From: Rhodosorus marinus | Lineage: Eukaryota > Rhodophyta > Stylonematophyceae > Stylonematales > Stylonemataceae | NCBI GenBank assembly: GCA_029953675.1 | Contig: JAMWBK010000003.1 | Span: 2,914,001 to 2,978,000 of the forward strand | Length of the DNA: 64,000 nt | Direction: 5' to 3' | Part shown: piece by piece, positions 54,939-64,000 of the stretch | Layout: each line of letters starts with the position of its first letter | Numbering within the stretch: position 1 is the first letter of the stretch | Made by a program: the position numbers and the translations under genes | The notes under the pieces: generated by a model | The model's input: the letters and a program-made list of their open reading frames with translations, nothing else | Databases searched by the model: none | Told to the model about the DNA's origin: nothing

Positions 54939-57164
54939 ATGGGATCAATCTCTCGTGCAGCAAAGCGAGCAGCAAATCTGAAAGCCTCGTCGGTGTGGGA
55001 TGTTCACCATGAAGCTTTGAGGCGAGCGCGCGAGGGGAGGCCAGTGACTGTTCTTAGTGTTGGTGAACCCGATGCCGAGACTGTGGGTGGAGTTGATGAA
55101 GCAGGGATCGCTGCGATTCGTTCAGGAGCAGGTCGAGTTTACGGAGACGCAGGCGGCCAGCTTGAACTGCGGCAACTTATCTCCCAGAAGTATGAAAAAG
55201 ACTACGGTCTGCAGATCGACCCGCGTCGCGTTCTTGTCACCGCGGGCGCTCAGAATGCTTTATTTCAAACGATGCTAACAGTCTTGGATGAAGGCACTGA
55301 AATCGTCATCCCAGACCCCTGCTATGTAACATACGAACCCACAGTTGTTGCCTCCGGAGGTACCGTAGTTCCGCTCCCGTTGCGAGCTGATGACTCTTTT
55401 CGAATCACCGCGGAAGCTGTTGAGAAAAAAATTACCAAGAAGACGAGGGGGGTACTCATCAATAGCCCAAACAACCCAACGGGAGCGATCGTATCCGAAC
55501 AGGACTTGAACCAGCTGTCGGAGCTCTGCCGCACGCGGGACTTGTGGTTGATCTCCGATGAGGTTTATTCCGACTTCGTCTTTGACGATAAGAAGCACAT
55601 ACCGGCAGCTGGCATAGCCGAGTCTCAAGAATCGACTATTACTATCAACTCGACGTCCAAAATGTTCTCCATGGTTGGGTGGAGAGTCGGATGGGCCATT
55701 GTACCGGAGAGACTCATTAATCCGATGATGGCGGTCAGCGAGGGCATGTTGTTCGGACTTTCTCGAATCTCAGAAGCAGCAGCGTTGAAGGCTTTCAGCG
55801 TGGATAACGATTTTCAAGCCCTTCGAGCTGAATACAGCGCCAGGTTCCGCGTCGTTTTCGACAACCTTCAGGGCGTCCCTGGAATCGTACCTCGTAAAAT
55901 TGGAGGAGGCATGTTCGCACTCGTTGACATTTCTGGTACGGGGATGTCTGCAACTGAATTTGCCTGGAAGCTATTGAACGACTTCGACGTCAGCGTTCTA
56001 CCCGCGGACTCATTTGGTGAGGCTGCGAGTGGCCACGTCAGGATCAGTCTAACAAAGAGTAGAGAGACCCTAAAGACTGCAGTTGAGAAGCTCGCGAAGT
56101 GTGCTGCAGACGCACGAGCAGCGACGCGGGTGGATGGACAGGTCGCAGTTGTCGGGAAGAACGACAAGTATGGAAGCGTCCTTGTATGCCGGGACCGTCT
56201 GGATTCGAGTGCACAACAGTGGTACACAAACGTGTTTGATCTGATTCGTGAGAACGGCGCGGGGGTGCTACGCGTGAAAGAATGGCCCTGTGAGGACGTG
56301 AGCGACGTCACTGCTGCGGTAGTTTGGAATCCACCGCCGGGTCTTCTGGCTAGTCTGCCAAAGCTTCGTATGGTTCAAGTTCTGGGTGCTGGCCTGGACG
56401 GAATCATGCAGTTTGTTTCAGAACTGGATGAGCGCGTGATGGTATGCCGACTTGTCGATCCAATCGCTGTGGAGCGAATGGCCAACTATGTGCTTGCAGC
56501 CGCAATGGATCACGTACGGCATAGAGCGTACACGCGTGAATGCCAGCAAAGAACCAAGTGGGATACCGGAGTTGGTCCAGAGTCTATTAGCTCGACTACC
56601 GTTGGGCTTCTCGGGTTAGGCGAGATGGGCCGTGCCGCTGGCGAGTTATTAGCCCGAGCTGGATTTGATGTCTTGGGCTGGAGCCGGAGCAGAAGGATAC
56701 CAGACGATGACCTTTTCGGCATCCGCAAGCGATTCGTTGGCGGGAAAGATCAACTCTCTGAGCTCTTGAGCAGTTCCGACGTTGTTGTCTGTCTGCTGCC
56801 TCTGACGATAGAAACGCAGGGAATTATAGACAAATCTGTGCTCGGTAAGATGAAAACCGGATCCTCGTTTGTCAATTGCGCACGAGGAGCACATGTGGTG
56901 TTGAACGATTTGCTGGAAGCCCTGAACAGTGGAAAATTGCGAAGCGCGGTACTGGATGTGTTTGAAGAAGAGCCTTTACCAAAGGAATCACCTTTGTGGA
57001 AGCATCCCAAAGTGATTCTCACCCCCCACATAGCGGGTTATGCTGGGGAAGCGTCTGCCGCAAACACAGTGGTTGAGAACTTGAGCAGACTGGCTCGTGG
57101 GGAAAAGCCACTATTCACTGTGAACGTGAAAAGCAGTAACTATCAGCTAACTGATTTCGATTAA
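54939..57164 (+). CDS. Fused class I aminotransferase and GhrA-type 2-hydroxyacid dehydrogenase
   Basis: An intronless gene of 741 residues with two complete enzymes. Residues 1-390 are a fold-type I, class I aminotransferase: VLSVGEPD (39-46), the SPNNPTG motif (176-182), Asp207 in ISDEVY, the PLP lysine Lys241 in STSKMFSMVGWRVGW, and substrate-carboxylate Arg368 in HVRISL. Residues 405-741 resemble E. coli GhrA (glyoxylate/hydroxypyruvate reductase A): VWNPPPGLL, QVLGAGLDGIM, NAD(P) motif GLGEMG (559-564), and the catalytic triad Arg649 (NCARG), Glu678 (FEEEPLP) and His697 (PHIAG). Together they could turn an amino acid into a 2-oxo acid and reduce it to a 2-hydroxy acid without releasing the intermediate. 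The substrate is not known. No clear transit peptide is present, though the N-terminus is basic. Confidence 0.93.
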   Translation: MGSISRAAKRAANLKASSVWDVHHEALRRAREGRPVTVLSVGEPDAETVGGVDEAGIAAIRSGAGRVYGDAGGQLELRQLISQKYEKDYGLQIDPRRVLVTAGAQNALFQTMLTVLDEGTEIVIPDPCYVTYEPTVVASGGTVVPLPLRADDSFRITAEAVEKKITKKTRGVLINSPNNPTGAIVSEQDLNQLSELCRTRDLWLISDEVYSDFVFDDKKHIPAAGIAESQESTITINSTSKMFSMVGWRVGWAIVPERLINPMMAVSEGMLFGLSRISEAAALKAFSVDNDFQALRAEYSARFRVVFDNLQGVPGIVPRKIGGGMFALVDISGTGMSATEFAWKLLNDFDVSVLPADSFGEAASGHVRISLTKSRETLKTAVEKLAKCAADARAATRVDGQVAVVGKNDKYGSVLVCRDRLDSSAQQWYTNVFDLIRENGAGVLRVKEWPCEDVSDVTAAVVWNPPPGLLASLPKLRMVQVLGAGLDGIMQFVSELDERVMVCRLVDPIAVERMANYVLAAAMDHVRHRAYTRECQQRTKWDTGVGPESISSTTVGLLGLGEMGRAAGELLARAGFDVLGWSRSRRIPDDDLFGIRKRFVGGKDQLSELLSSSDVVVCLLPLTIETQGIIDKSVLGKMKTGSSFVNCARGAHVVLNDLLEALNSGKLRSAVLDVFEEEPLPKESPLWKHPKVILTPHIAGYAGEASAANTVVENLSRLARGEKPLFTVNVKSSNYQLTDFD

Positions 57165-57318
57165 CTATTATTAGTTCGGCGCAAACTAGAGCTAACTTTG
57201 AGCTTTCTTGCTAGACACGGACGTTGGATCCCTGAATAAAGTGAAGTATATCTTTCCCCCCCCCTTTTATTGCACAATACGTGAGAACGAAGATCGCAAA
57301 CAACCTTCAAACTCCTAT

Positions 57319-57645
57319 TTACTTAGGTTCCTGGTCATCCAAACTAATCTGCTTCATCTTACTATAATCATGAATCTCGCTCATCGACTCTCCGCCTCCA
57401 ATCTTGGGCGAAGTTTCCTTGCTCGACCTTCCCCAGGCATCGTACCTGGAAGCACCAGTTGGCGCCCGTCCGTTCGGATGGAAGACGCTGCTCCATACGT
57501 CCTTCGTGGTGTTCCTCTTTTGAGCAGTATGCGGTGAAGACAACGTCGGCGAAGTCGGGGGGCTGGTGGCCTGCTTCTCCATTCTCCACGAGTGGTACCG
57601 GTTCAAAAAGTTCGCGGCATTGCTTGGCTCATATTCGTCATCCAT
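57319..57645 (-). CDS. Small hypothetical protein with a DVWSSVFHP motif
   Basis: An intronless frame of about 108 residues starts at the ATG at 57645. The text is protein-like: MDDEYEPSNAANFLNRYHSW, a Pro/Ser/Thr-rich linker (SPPTSPTLSSP), then KDVWSSVFHPNGRAPTGASR, and a polar tail ending SLDDQEPK. The WxSVFHPG-like core recalls the short motif of plant dormancy/auxin-associated (DRM1/ARP) proteins, but I would not claim homology from this alone. It is convergent with the fusion gene. The first ATG follows a run of TTG-started frame, so an upstream exon is possible. Confidence 0.5.
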   Translation of the reverse strand: MDDEYEPSNAANFLNRYHSWRMEKQATSPPTSPTLSSPHTAQKRNTTKDVWSSVFHPNGRAPTGASRYDAWGRSSKETSPKIGGGESMSEIHDYSKMKQISLDDQEPK

Positions 57646-57672
57646 CTTCAGTCTCCTGCTTGAAATCAACAA

Positions 57673-60600
57673 CGCTCTCTACCAAACCAGATCTCACCTC
57701 TGTTCCCAAAACAGAAACCTTCCTAAAACACCAGCAAAACTCCTTCTACTCGCTACCAAACACCCTATACCCTCGATATCCAAACCCAAACCCTCTCACC
57801 GCTCACTTCATCTACTTCTTATACCTCCTTAGAATCAAGCAATCTGGTCTTGTTTCCCATATCATGAAAACCTAACATTCCAAACCCCCTCCTCGCCAAA
57901 ACCAAAAACAAAAAAAAACAAAAAACGACAGAAGATAAAAACCCCAAAGCAAATTCGTTCTAAGTTCGTCAAATGCCAACTCCCGCAGTTCCCTCCAAGC
58001 TAATGATCATTATTACAGCAGAGGGGAGTGATACTAGATATGAAGATTTATGCTCAACTATTTACCCCTATCAATATAAACACATTTTCACCGACATAGT
58101 TTGATAAATAATATAAATATTTGATTTATGGGGATCCCATGTTTCTTGGTAGGGGTGGTCTGCAGAAGTACCTATTTGATAATATCGGGGCTCGACCCTA
58201 TGACTATCCGCGAAAGTGATCTACTTTTTTTAAGAAGATTAGAGGCGGGGGAGGTTTGTGGGAGTAAGGGCTTGGGGAGAGATTTTTGCCATCATGATGA
58301 AACCAGAACGATAAATGATTGGATAGTAAAATACCTGAGAACAAAAGACTACAAAAAAAATAATTTTCTTTTTGAAAAGTGAAATCAAATCGAAAGCTTT
58401 TTTCTTCGGAACCGAAAAAAGGGAGCACAATCAGTTTTATCGGAGGGGGGGTATCTTGTATAGTAAATGAGACCAAATCGTGCAACATTATTTAATTTTA
58501 TGAAATTAGGACGTCTTTTTGTAGTATCGTTAGGGAGGTAAATAACTGCACAAGATCATGAGAATCAGAGATAGAAAGGAAGATGGGATACGCCTTCGAT
58601 TTCAGAAGAAAATCAAAATATCATTGTGATTGGAAGAAGACATATAAGATATTCAATTTTTTTAGTATAATATTTGAATCCACTAGAATCTTTCTGTCCT
58701 AGATCAGTCAGTCTATATGGACGCTCTTTGATTGGCTGGTTGATAACGTCCTCGAAAGAAGTTGTTCGAATGGGAGGAAGGGGGAGGGGGGGAGGGAGAG
58801 TGGAACTTGGTAACTGATACTTGAAGCTAACAGCGCAAGTGTGTTTCAATTGCCTCGAGATGACTTTTGTTGCTCTAATAATCTTTGGTTTCGCGGTTTG
58901 GAAAGGGGGTCTGGAGGGGCTCCAGAGACCCAAACTTATCTTAAGTTTCTTGATCCAATGTGGATCAAGCATCAGGACCACTTTCGGAGTGGAGATTCTA
59001 TCGCTGGATTGGTTTTTTTCTTCTGACGCCGCTGCAGTAAACTTCTTGTATGGCGAAAGATCATTTCGGGGATGTAAGGGCTGTGGTGAGGTATTCCAAC
59101 CCCCCACCCCCCTCCCCCCGCCCTCAAAAAAATCCCTCCGCGTGGTTCCAACTTTCCCCGCTTTGCCGTGCTCGGCCCAGCGCGTTTTAGATCTTAAAAG
59201 AGACTGAGAATGGGGTGAGCCTAGAGACCTGACGGGCTACATGCTAGTTTTGGCAGTTTTAACCGTTGACTGAATGGAAGACGTCCACGAATTGTCAAAC
59301 GGAGCGGACGAAATATTTGACTTAAGATTTGGCGCGTCGTGGCTGTTCAACTGGAACGCTTTCTGGGGAGAGTCGGATTACTCACACCTTCCTACAACAC
59401 CGAAAAGGTCCGGACGCTTAGATGTCCTTGGCTGTATGGGTCCCGTCCTGCTCTCGCCGCTGCCTCGCGGCACCACCATGTTGTTGTAGCATCGACGAGA
59501 GCGAGCGGAACTCGGGAGTGCAGGACGACCTTTTCGGAGTTCGAAGGATGCGCTCCCAATTTCAGGCTTACGTACAAAACATGGATCTTTGTCCAACAGC
59601 AAAGTTTGGGTAGACAAACAACAAGGCAAGCATCGGGAGTCGTAAAATGGAGATTCGAAACGTGCTGGTTGTAATTCTGCTTTCCGTACTTTGCTCGTTC
59701 GTGGTTACCTCAGTTTGGAATCGAGAGAGCTGCGAGCCGTGACAGCGAACATCGCAAGTTCAGCGGAAGCCACTATCACCGAGTTTGGAAGTCGGCTTCA
59801 ATCCGCAGACGTTGACCAAGCCTTGATACAACACCCTTTAGCAGACCAAAAAGATCAAGGTTCACTGGGTGAAAAAAAAAGCAAACCATCAGAACGGGTT
59901 CATCAAACCCGCTCTACCACCGGCCCGAACAGCGTGGTTCTGAATCTGACTCACCCCTAAGACGTGTTCTTCCTCGTCCAGCGACGGTGCCCGAATTTCC
60001 TTTCCAGCGGTAGTATTGAGCTCCAATTCCCCACCAATCGGCAAAAGGTTCATAGGCACGTTGCTATTGGTAGCTTGTCATTGTTTTTAAGTACGATATT
60101 GGGATAAATATTCGTCCACGGCGGTAGAGGCGAGGGAAATATTCTCGTGTTGTCGTCAAACAGCCCAAAGTCGTTGATCCTGGATCCGGTGGCGAGGACT
60201 CATTGGCGTTTCCATCCCATGGCATCTGAATATGTAGATCTGTATGGTTTCGCATGTTTGGGTAAGGTAGATGTTTAATGGCGGTTGGCGTCGGTGTGGA
60301 TGTTGCTCACGTGCTAGTAGTGGTCGCTTGGTATTGGCGTTGGTGAGTCTAGCACATCTTTTCAATCCTTGGTCGGCCAGCAACAAGTTTGTTTCAACGA
60401 TATTAATCATCCCTCAAATGAGCTGCGATCGCGACCTTACCACTGGAGTTTACTCTGCGCTTGGAGACACCGCATTTATCGCATCGAAACCGCGGGCTTC
60501 TTCCCGACTGGAAGGGTAGCTCACCTCCTGCTAATGGTTATTTAGTACTGGCGTTGGTGAGTCTAGCACAGCCTTTTGATCCGTTGTCCGCCAGAAACAA

Positions 60601-62281
60601 GTTTCTTTCAACGATATTGATCATCCCTCAAATATGAACTGTCCGCGGTATCGTTGATAAGTGCCGTCCCTTCCAAGCAACTAATTTGCTCTGAATAAAC
60701 GGATAATGATCGACATTCGAGTGGTCACCGCAATCTCGGGAATACTACTGTATGAGTTCGATGGAGTGTGTCGTCCAATGAACAACGGACCGGCTAACGG
60801 AACGTGAATACCCGAGCAAGATGGTTCCTAACACCTGGCTGTCCCACTTCATTGAGGGTATCGTTCTCTTCACATTCGCAGGTAAACTACGGAACTCGAA
60901 TTCCTACATCCGACGACAAGAGCCTGCACCCAACATTCCCCAAGAAAAAAAAGAAAAAAAAAAGAGTCGTTGCACAAGTGGTACATACCTCCGCGACGGC
61001 GCGTGTCCTCCCTGCGCCCCTCGTGTTGCTCGCGCGGAGGATAATGTCCCCAGGAGAGTGGGACAAACGTTAACCGAGGAAATTTATAAACAAATAAATC
61101 CCAAGATCACCGCTCCGTGAACCCTCTCCCGCCAATCTCGTTTCCTCAAAAATTCTATCCTCCCAATGCATACCAGCGTCCCGATAACCAAAAAAAAACA
61201 GAAACGGGAAATCGATCCCAATCTCGTTTTCAAAAGAAAATCAGACTTCTCGTCTGCATAAAAGCAACTGAACTTCCTTCCTCATGCCCGCAAGAACCTG
61301 TCCGGCTTATCACCCTCTTCCGTCGATTCTTTACCGGTACCTAACGCCTTCCGGAAGAAAACACATTCTTTTCGATAAGCAAAACGCACGAATCCTTTTA
61401 CCCCCCACCCACCCCCCCACCCCCCCCGCCTCCCAAAATAATATACATCATCTATACAATACAAGATGAACTATAATTGAAATACATATCAAATAAAACA
61501 ATATATATACTTAAAATAACAATAAGAAATAGTCGGTCTGCTTGCTTAGAATCTTAAAATATATATCGGCAAGAAGAGAACCAGTGCGAGAAGATATTTT
61601 CAATATTTTACACGGTATCAGTGAACATAGATTAAAATTATTCAATTACAATAGTTATATTAAGTACAAATGTTATTTTAAGTAGTTTATGTACGAAACG
61701 TCGATAAAAAAGGAAAACTACATTCCGTTTGCAGGGGAATCAATAAACTTTTATGATTTTTCATCTCTCGTTCAATACTGAAGGTTAAATTATTTTCGAA
61801 AAACTAGATCCGCATAGCTCAAGTTTTTTGGGAATACTGGAAAGAGATTTTCTCTGTTTTTTTTCTTCTGATGGATTTGGGCAGTGGAAAATACTGGAGG
61901 GGTAAGAAATATTCGCTGGAATTTTATGGTTGTGAAACTATTTTAGAATTATTTATGTTCTTGAGCCATTTTGCAGATTTTCTTCAAGGGGGTTGGCGTT
62001 TTAATAGAAATGTATTGGACCTTTTTTTCTCGAAGGGTTGTTTTTTTTGTAGTGTTTTTTTTGTTGGTACATTTGGGAAAATGGGATGGGGCAGTCTGGT
62101 TTTGATGCTGCTGATGTTGGTGGTGGTGACAAGGGCGTTGGTGTCAAGTGGGACAATTGGGTATATAAGAATGGAAGTGTCTGGATACTAAGCTAGTGTG
62201 AAGAGATATGAGAGGCGTGGGTACGGGATTCAGATCTCTGTGGTGTAAAGTGTATTTGTTTTGTTTTGTTTTGAGTTGGAA
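57673..62281. other. Long gene-poor interval
   Basis: No gene is firmly supported in 4.6 kb. A frame starting at the ATG at 59646 encodes a signal-anchor-like start (MEIRNVLVVILLSVLCSFVV) but stops after about 31 codons. A diverged duplication lies at 60305-60643. AT-rich stretches with ATTGG/CCAAT occur near 58315 and 58725. C and G runs are common (for example near 58445, 59105 and 61400-61430). Bases 62000-62281 are T/G-rich leader of the last gene. Confidence 0.45.
60305..60643. repeat. Diverged direct duplication, unit about 120 bases
   Basis: GGCGTTGGTGAGTCTAGCAC occurs near 60336 and 60550, followed in both by CAACAAGTTT or AAACAAGTTT, CTTTCAACGATATT-like text and ATCATCCCTCAAAT. The copies are offset by about 213 bases and differ at many sites. 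No open frame spans them. Confidence 0.85.
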
Positions 62282-63142
62282 ATGGAAGGGTTTGTGTCGA
62301 GTTGGACTGGGACCGGAGTGAGGAGTCGAGGGAGCGCTCCCTCGACTTGTGGAAGTGGGCGTGTGCGGTTTGTCTGTTTTCATGGAGCGAATTTTGGTAA
62401 TGGAGATGGGAGGAATGCGCTGATGAAGCTTAAGTATAGAACGACTGAGTGCGTGGGTGAGCGTTCAGTGAAGCATGTGGATGTGGATGCTGTGATTCAG
62501 GAGTCAAACGCAGCTATTAAAAAGCGCGAGTTTGGAAAAGCAGAGGACATTCTGAGTTCGGCCCTACTGGATGATATCCGTCAACCGAAGCTTTTCTTGC
62601 GCCTCGCGCTCTTGGAACAAAAGCGGAGAGACCCAGACCTCAGTCGTAGATTCTTCGAAGTAGCCCTCACTCACAACCCGGAAGACGCAGCTACCCTGCA
62701 AGCTTGGGGACTCTTCGAGAGCAAACAGGGAAATCGGCTTCGTGCTTCGCGCCTGCTGTTCCGCTCTGTTGGCTTGGAACCAAAAAACGTCACTGTGCTG
62801 AGATGGAGACCGCTGAGGTGTGTTGGGGAATTGTACCGTATTGCTGTACAGACATCGAATCCGACTGTTGCACGAAGGAGATACAGAGCATGCCTTCTCC
62901 AGTCCCCAGACTACGTTCCTGCGTATATCTCACTCAGCATGTTGGAAATAAGAACGAACAAGAACGCCGAGGCCGCAAGAGCCGTAATTCTCCAAGGACT
63001 CAGGCTAAGCCCATCCGAAAAGCGCCTTATGACCATATGGGGCCTGGTCGAAGCGATTTTCGGCAGTGAATTTGTAGCTTCTCGATTGTTTCAGGCGAGA
63101 GACCGTCGAACGCGACAAAGAAGGCTTTCCTACCACGCATAA
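62282..63142 (+). CDS. HAT/TPR repeat protein, plastid RNA-factor type
   Basis: A single-exon gene of about 286 residues from the ATG at 62282. The N-terminus is Ser/Gly/Arg-rich (VRSRGSAPST, GRVRFVCFHG) and compatible with a plastid transit peptide. From about residue 70 it is built of tandem helical hairpins of about 34 residues: KAEDILSSALLDD, ARRFFEVAL-like SRRFFEVALTHNPEDAATLQ, AWGLFESKQGNRLRASRLLF, ARRRYRACLLQSPDYVPAYI, ARAVILQGLRLSP. The W-x2-E/R-A-x3-F pattern is typical of HAT repeats as in HCF107/Mbb1, which bind plastid transcripts, but with only about five repeats it is shorter than those factors. RNA binding is inferred from family. Confidence 0.75.
   Translation: MEGFVSSWTGTGVRSRGSAPSTCGSGRVRFVCFHGANFGNGDGRNALMKLKYRTTECVGERSVKHVDVDAVIQESNAAIKKREFGKAEDILSSALLDDIRQPKLFLRLALLEQKRRDPDLSRRFFEVALTHNPEDAATLQAWGLFESKQGNRLRASRLLFRSVGLEPKNVTVLRWRPLRCVGELYRIAVQTSNPTVARRRYRACLLQSPDYVPAYISLSMLEIRTNKNAEAARAVILQGLRLSPSEKRLMTIWGLVEAIFGSEFVASRLFQARDRRTRQRRLSYHA
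62324..62347. repeat. Perfect 24-base palindrome inside coding sequence
   Basis: AGTCGAGGGAGC is followed directly by its exact reverse complement. It lies in the transit-peptide part of the HAT/TPR gene, near codons 15-22, and could form a stable hairpin close to the start codon of the mRNA. Confidence 0.95.
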
Positions 63143-64000
63143 GAGCTCATTGCCAACTCGGATCGCGGAGCTTCCTTTTGGACTTGTAAAAATTTCGGGA
63201 CTCCCTCAACTGACAACGGTAACATATATATAACTAGGTACCCAGTTCATTCATCATGATTCCTACGCACGAGTGAGCGGGACAGTGTGCAAAGATATTA
63301 TTTCTCGAGATGATTAAAAGATACTTCGTTTCGCAAGGGGAACATGGCAACCCGAAGTACACGTGAGCGTATGCACGAGCGACGACGGGGCACAAGCTGA
63401 GGCTATCACCGTAACTGTGTCCTCTATTGGGCAGCCGCCTAACGCAGCCAGCATTAGCTCTATCACTATCTAGAGCAACCCCACGCTTGTGAAGTCGGAA
63501 TCCTTATCGAACGGGAACAAGTCCGGCCGTCCGAGGCAAGGGAGAACACTTTTCTTAGCAACTCTGTCCTCAGTCTAGAAAGGAATCCGGCCCATACGCC
63601 TTTGGTCGCCGTTCTCGTCCGGAATATGCGGCGATGAAGAAGCGATGTTTTACAGCGTGTTGAGCGATGTTTTACAATGCGTTGAGGGATGTCGACGCTG
63701 CTCGAAGCGTTCAGCTAGATGGGGAAGGTATCTTGTTGCCGGGGACTAGGGTGTATCGTTCATCCAATAAAGATCTGACCACAAGAGGGAACGTCGGTCG
63801 CCATGCCCGTATTGGTGATGGAAACCCTTGAAAGCTAATGCCTAGGAGTATTCAGGGGAGAGCTTACAACATATGAAGTTGGAGATTCAATATCAATCAT
63901 CCTACGTCGAAAGCCGTGTCCTAGGAACTCAGTTTGCGCGATTTGATAGGGAGCATTCTTGCTACTTTCAACAAACGTCAGTGCTACACATATTTGTGAA
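63143..64000. other. 3' flank, no gene seen
   Basis: No supported frame. A short duplication of about 21 bases (GCGATGTTTTACA near 63640 and 63664) is visible. Confidence 0.5.

Noticed and set aside
55868-56311. Minus-strand frame of 147 codons
   Set aside because: Antisense to the aminotransferase-reductase fusion; Ser/Thr/Arg-rich shadow.
1-64000. CRISPR arrays, bacterial operons, intact transposase or reverse transcriptase genes
   Set aside because: None seen. Repeats are short local duplications or simple sequence, and no open frame shows transposase or retroelement motifs.

Overview
This window is nuclear DNA of a photosynthetic eukaryote. Most genes are broken by short spliceosomal introns (about 50-260 bases, GT-AG, with one clear GC-AG case), they lie on both strands without operons, and they encode typical eukaryotic proteins: a HECT ubiquitin ligase, mitochondrial branched-chain keto-acid dehydrogenase E1-alpha, a DNAJC17-type J protein with an RRM, an ADCK2-type kinase, and an AIMP1/Arc1p-like tRNA-binding cofactor. 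Several N-termini look like mitochondrial or plastid targeting sequences. Two plastid candidates start with a Phe a few residues in (M-A-A-F and M-V-A-F), which suits primary plastids of red algae or glaucophytes. I infer a red alga, but the window alone does not prove it. All exon joins below were made by hand from frame continuity and splice consensus, with no transcript evidence.

Layout. 0.5-3.2 kb: a four-exon medium-chain dehydrogenase facing an unknown two-exon gene and a small membrane ORF. 4.7-6.8 kb: a seven-exon coiled-coil protein. 8.7-12 kb: two zipper proteins, one a normal bZIP and one with a zipper-like tail but no basic region. 12.9-17.5 kb: a SEC14-like (CRAL-TRIO) gene and a SpoU RNA methyltransferase, both on the minus strand, separated by an AT-rich gap. 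19.3-21.1 kb: a large plastid-type membrane/coiled-coil protein. 21.9-27.2 kb: BCKDH E1-alpha convergent with a HECT E3. 28.8-32.5 kb: a tRNA-dihydrouridine synthase followed by a ferritin-like DUF455 protein. 32.6-33.5 kb: the DNAJC17-like gene. 36-39.6 kb: an unknown organellar protein facing a tRNase Z-like gene that has lost its metal ligands. 41-43.8 kb: a CCDC174-like gene convergent with the AIMP1-like gene. 46.9-47.6 kb: a Cys-rich zinc-finger gene. 52.4-57.6 kb: the ADCK2-type kinase, a fused aminotransferase/2-hydroxyacid dehydrogenase, and a small conserved-looking ORF. 62.3-63.1 kb: a HAT/TPR protein of the plastid RNA-factor type.

Between these lie long gene-poor stretches (for example 13.9-16.7, 33.6-36.0, 47.6-52.4 and 57.7-62.2 kb). 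They carry homopolymer G/C runs, AT-rich islands unusually full of CCAAT/ATTGG pentamers, short tandem duplications, and a perfect 32-base palindrome. I saw no rRNA, tRNA, CRISPR array or intact transposon.

The most interesting items are the single-exon aminotransferase-GhrA-type reductase fusion (a possible two-step amino acid to D-2-hydroxy acid enzyme), the tRNase Z pseudoenzyme whose HxHxDH signature is replaced, and the bZIP-like protein without a DNA-binding basic region sitting beside a true bZIP.
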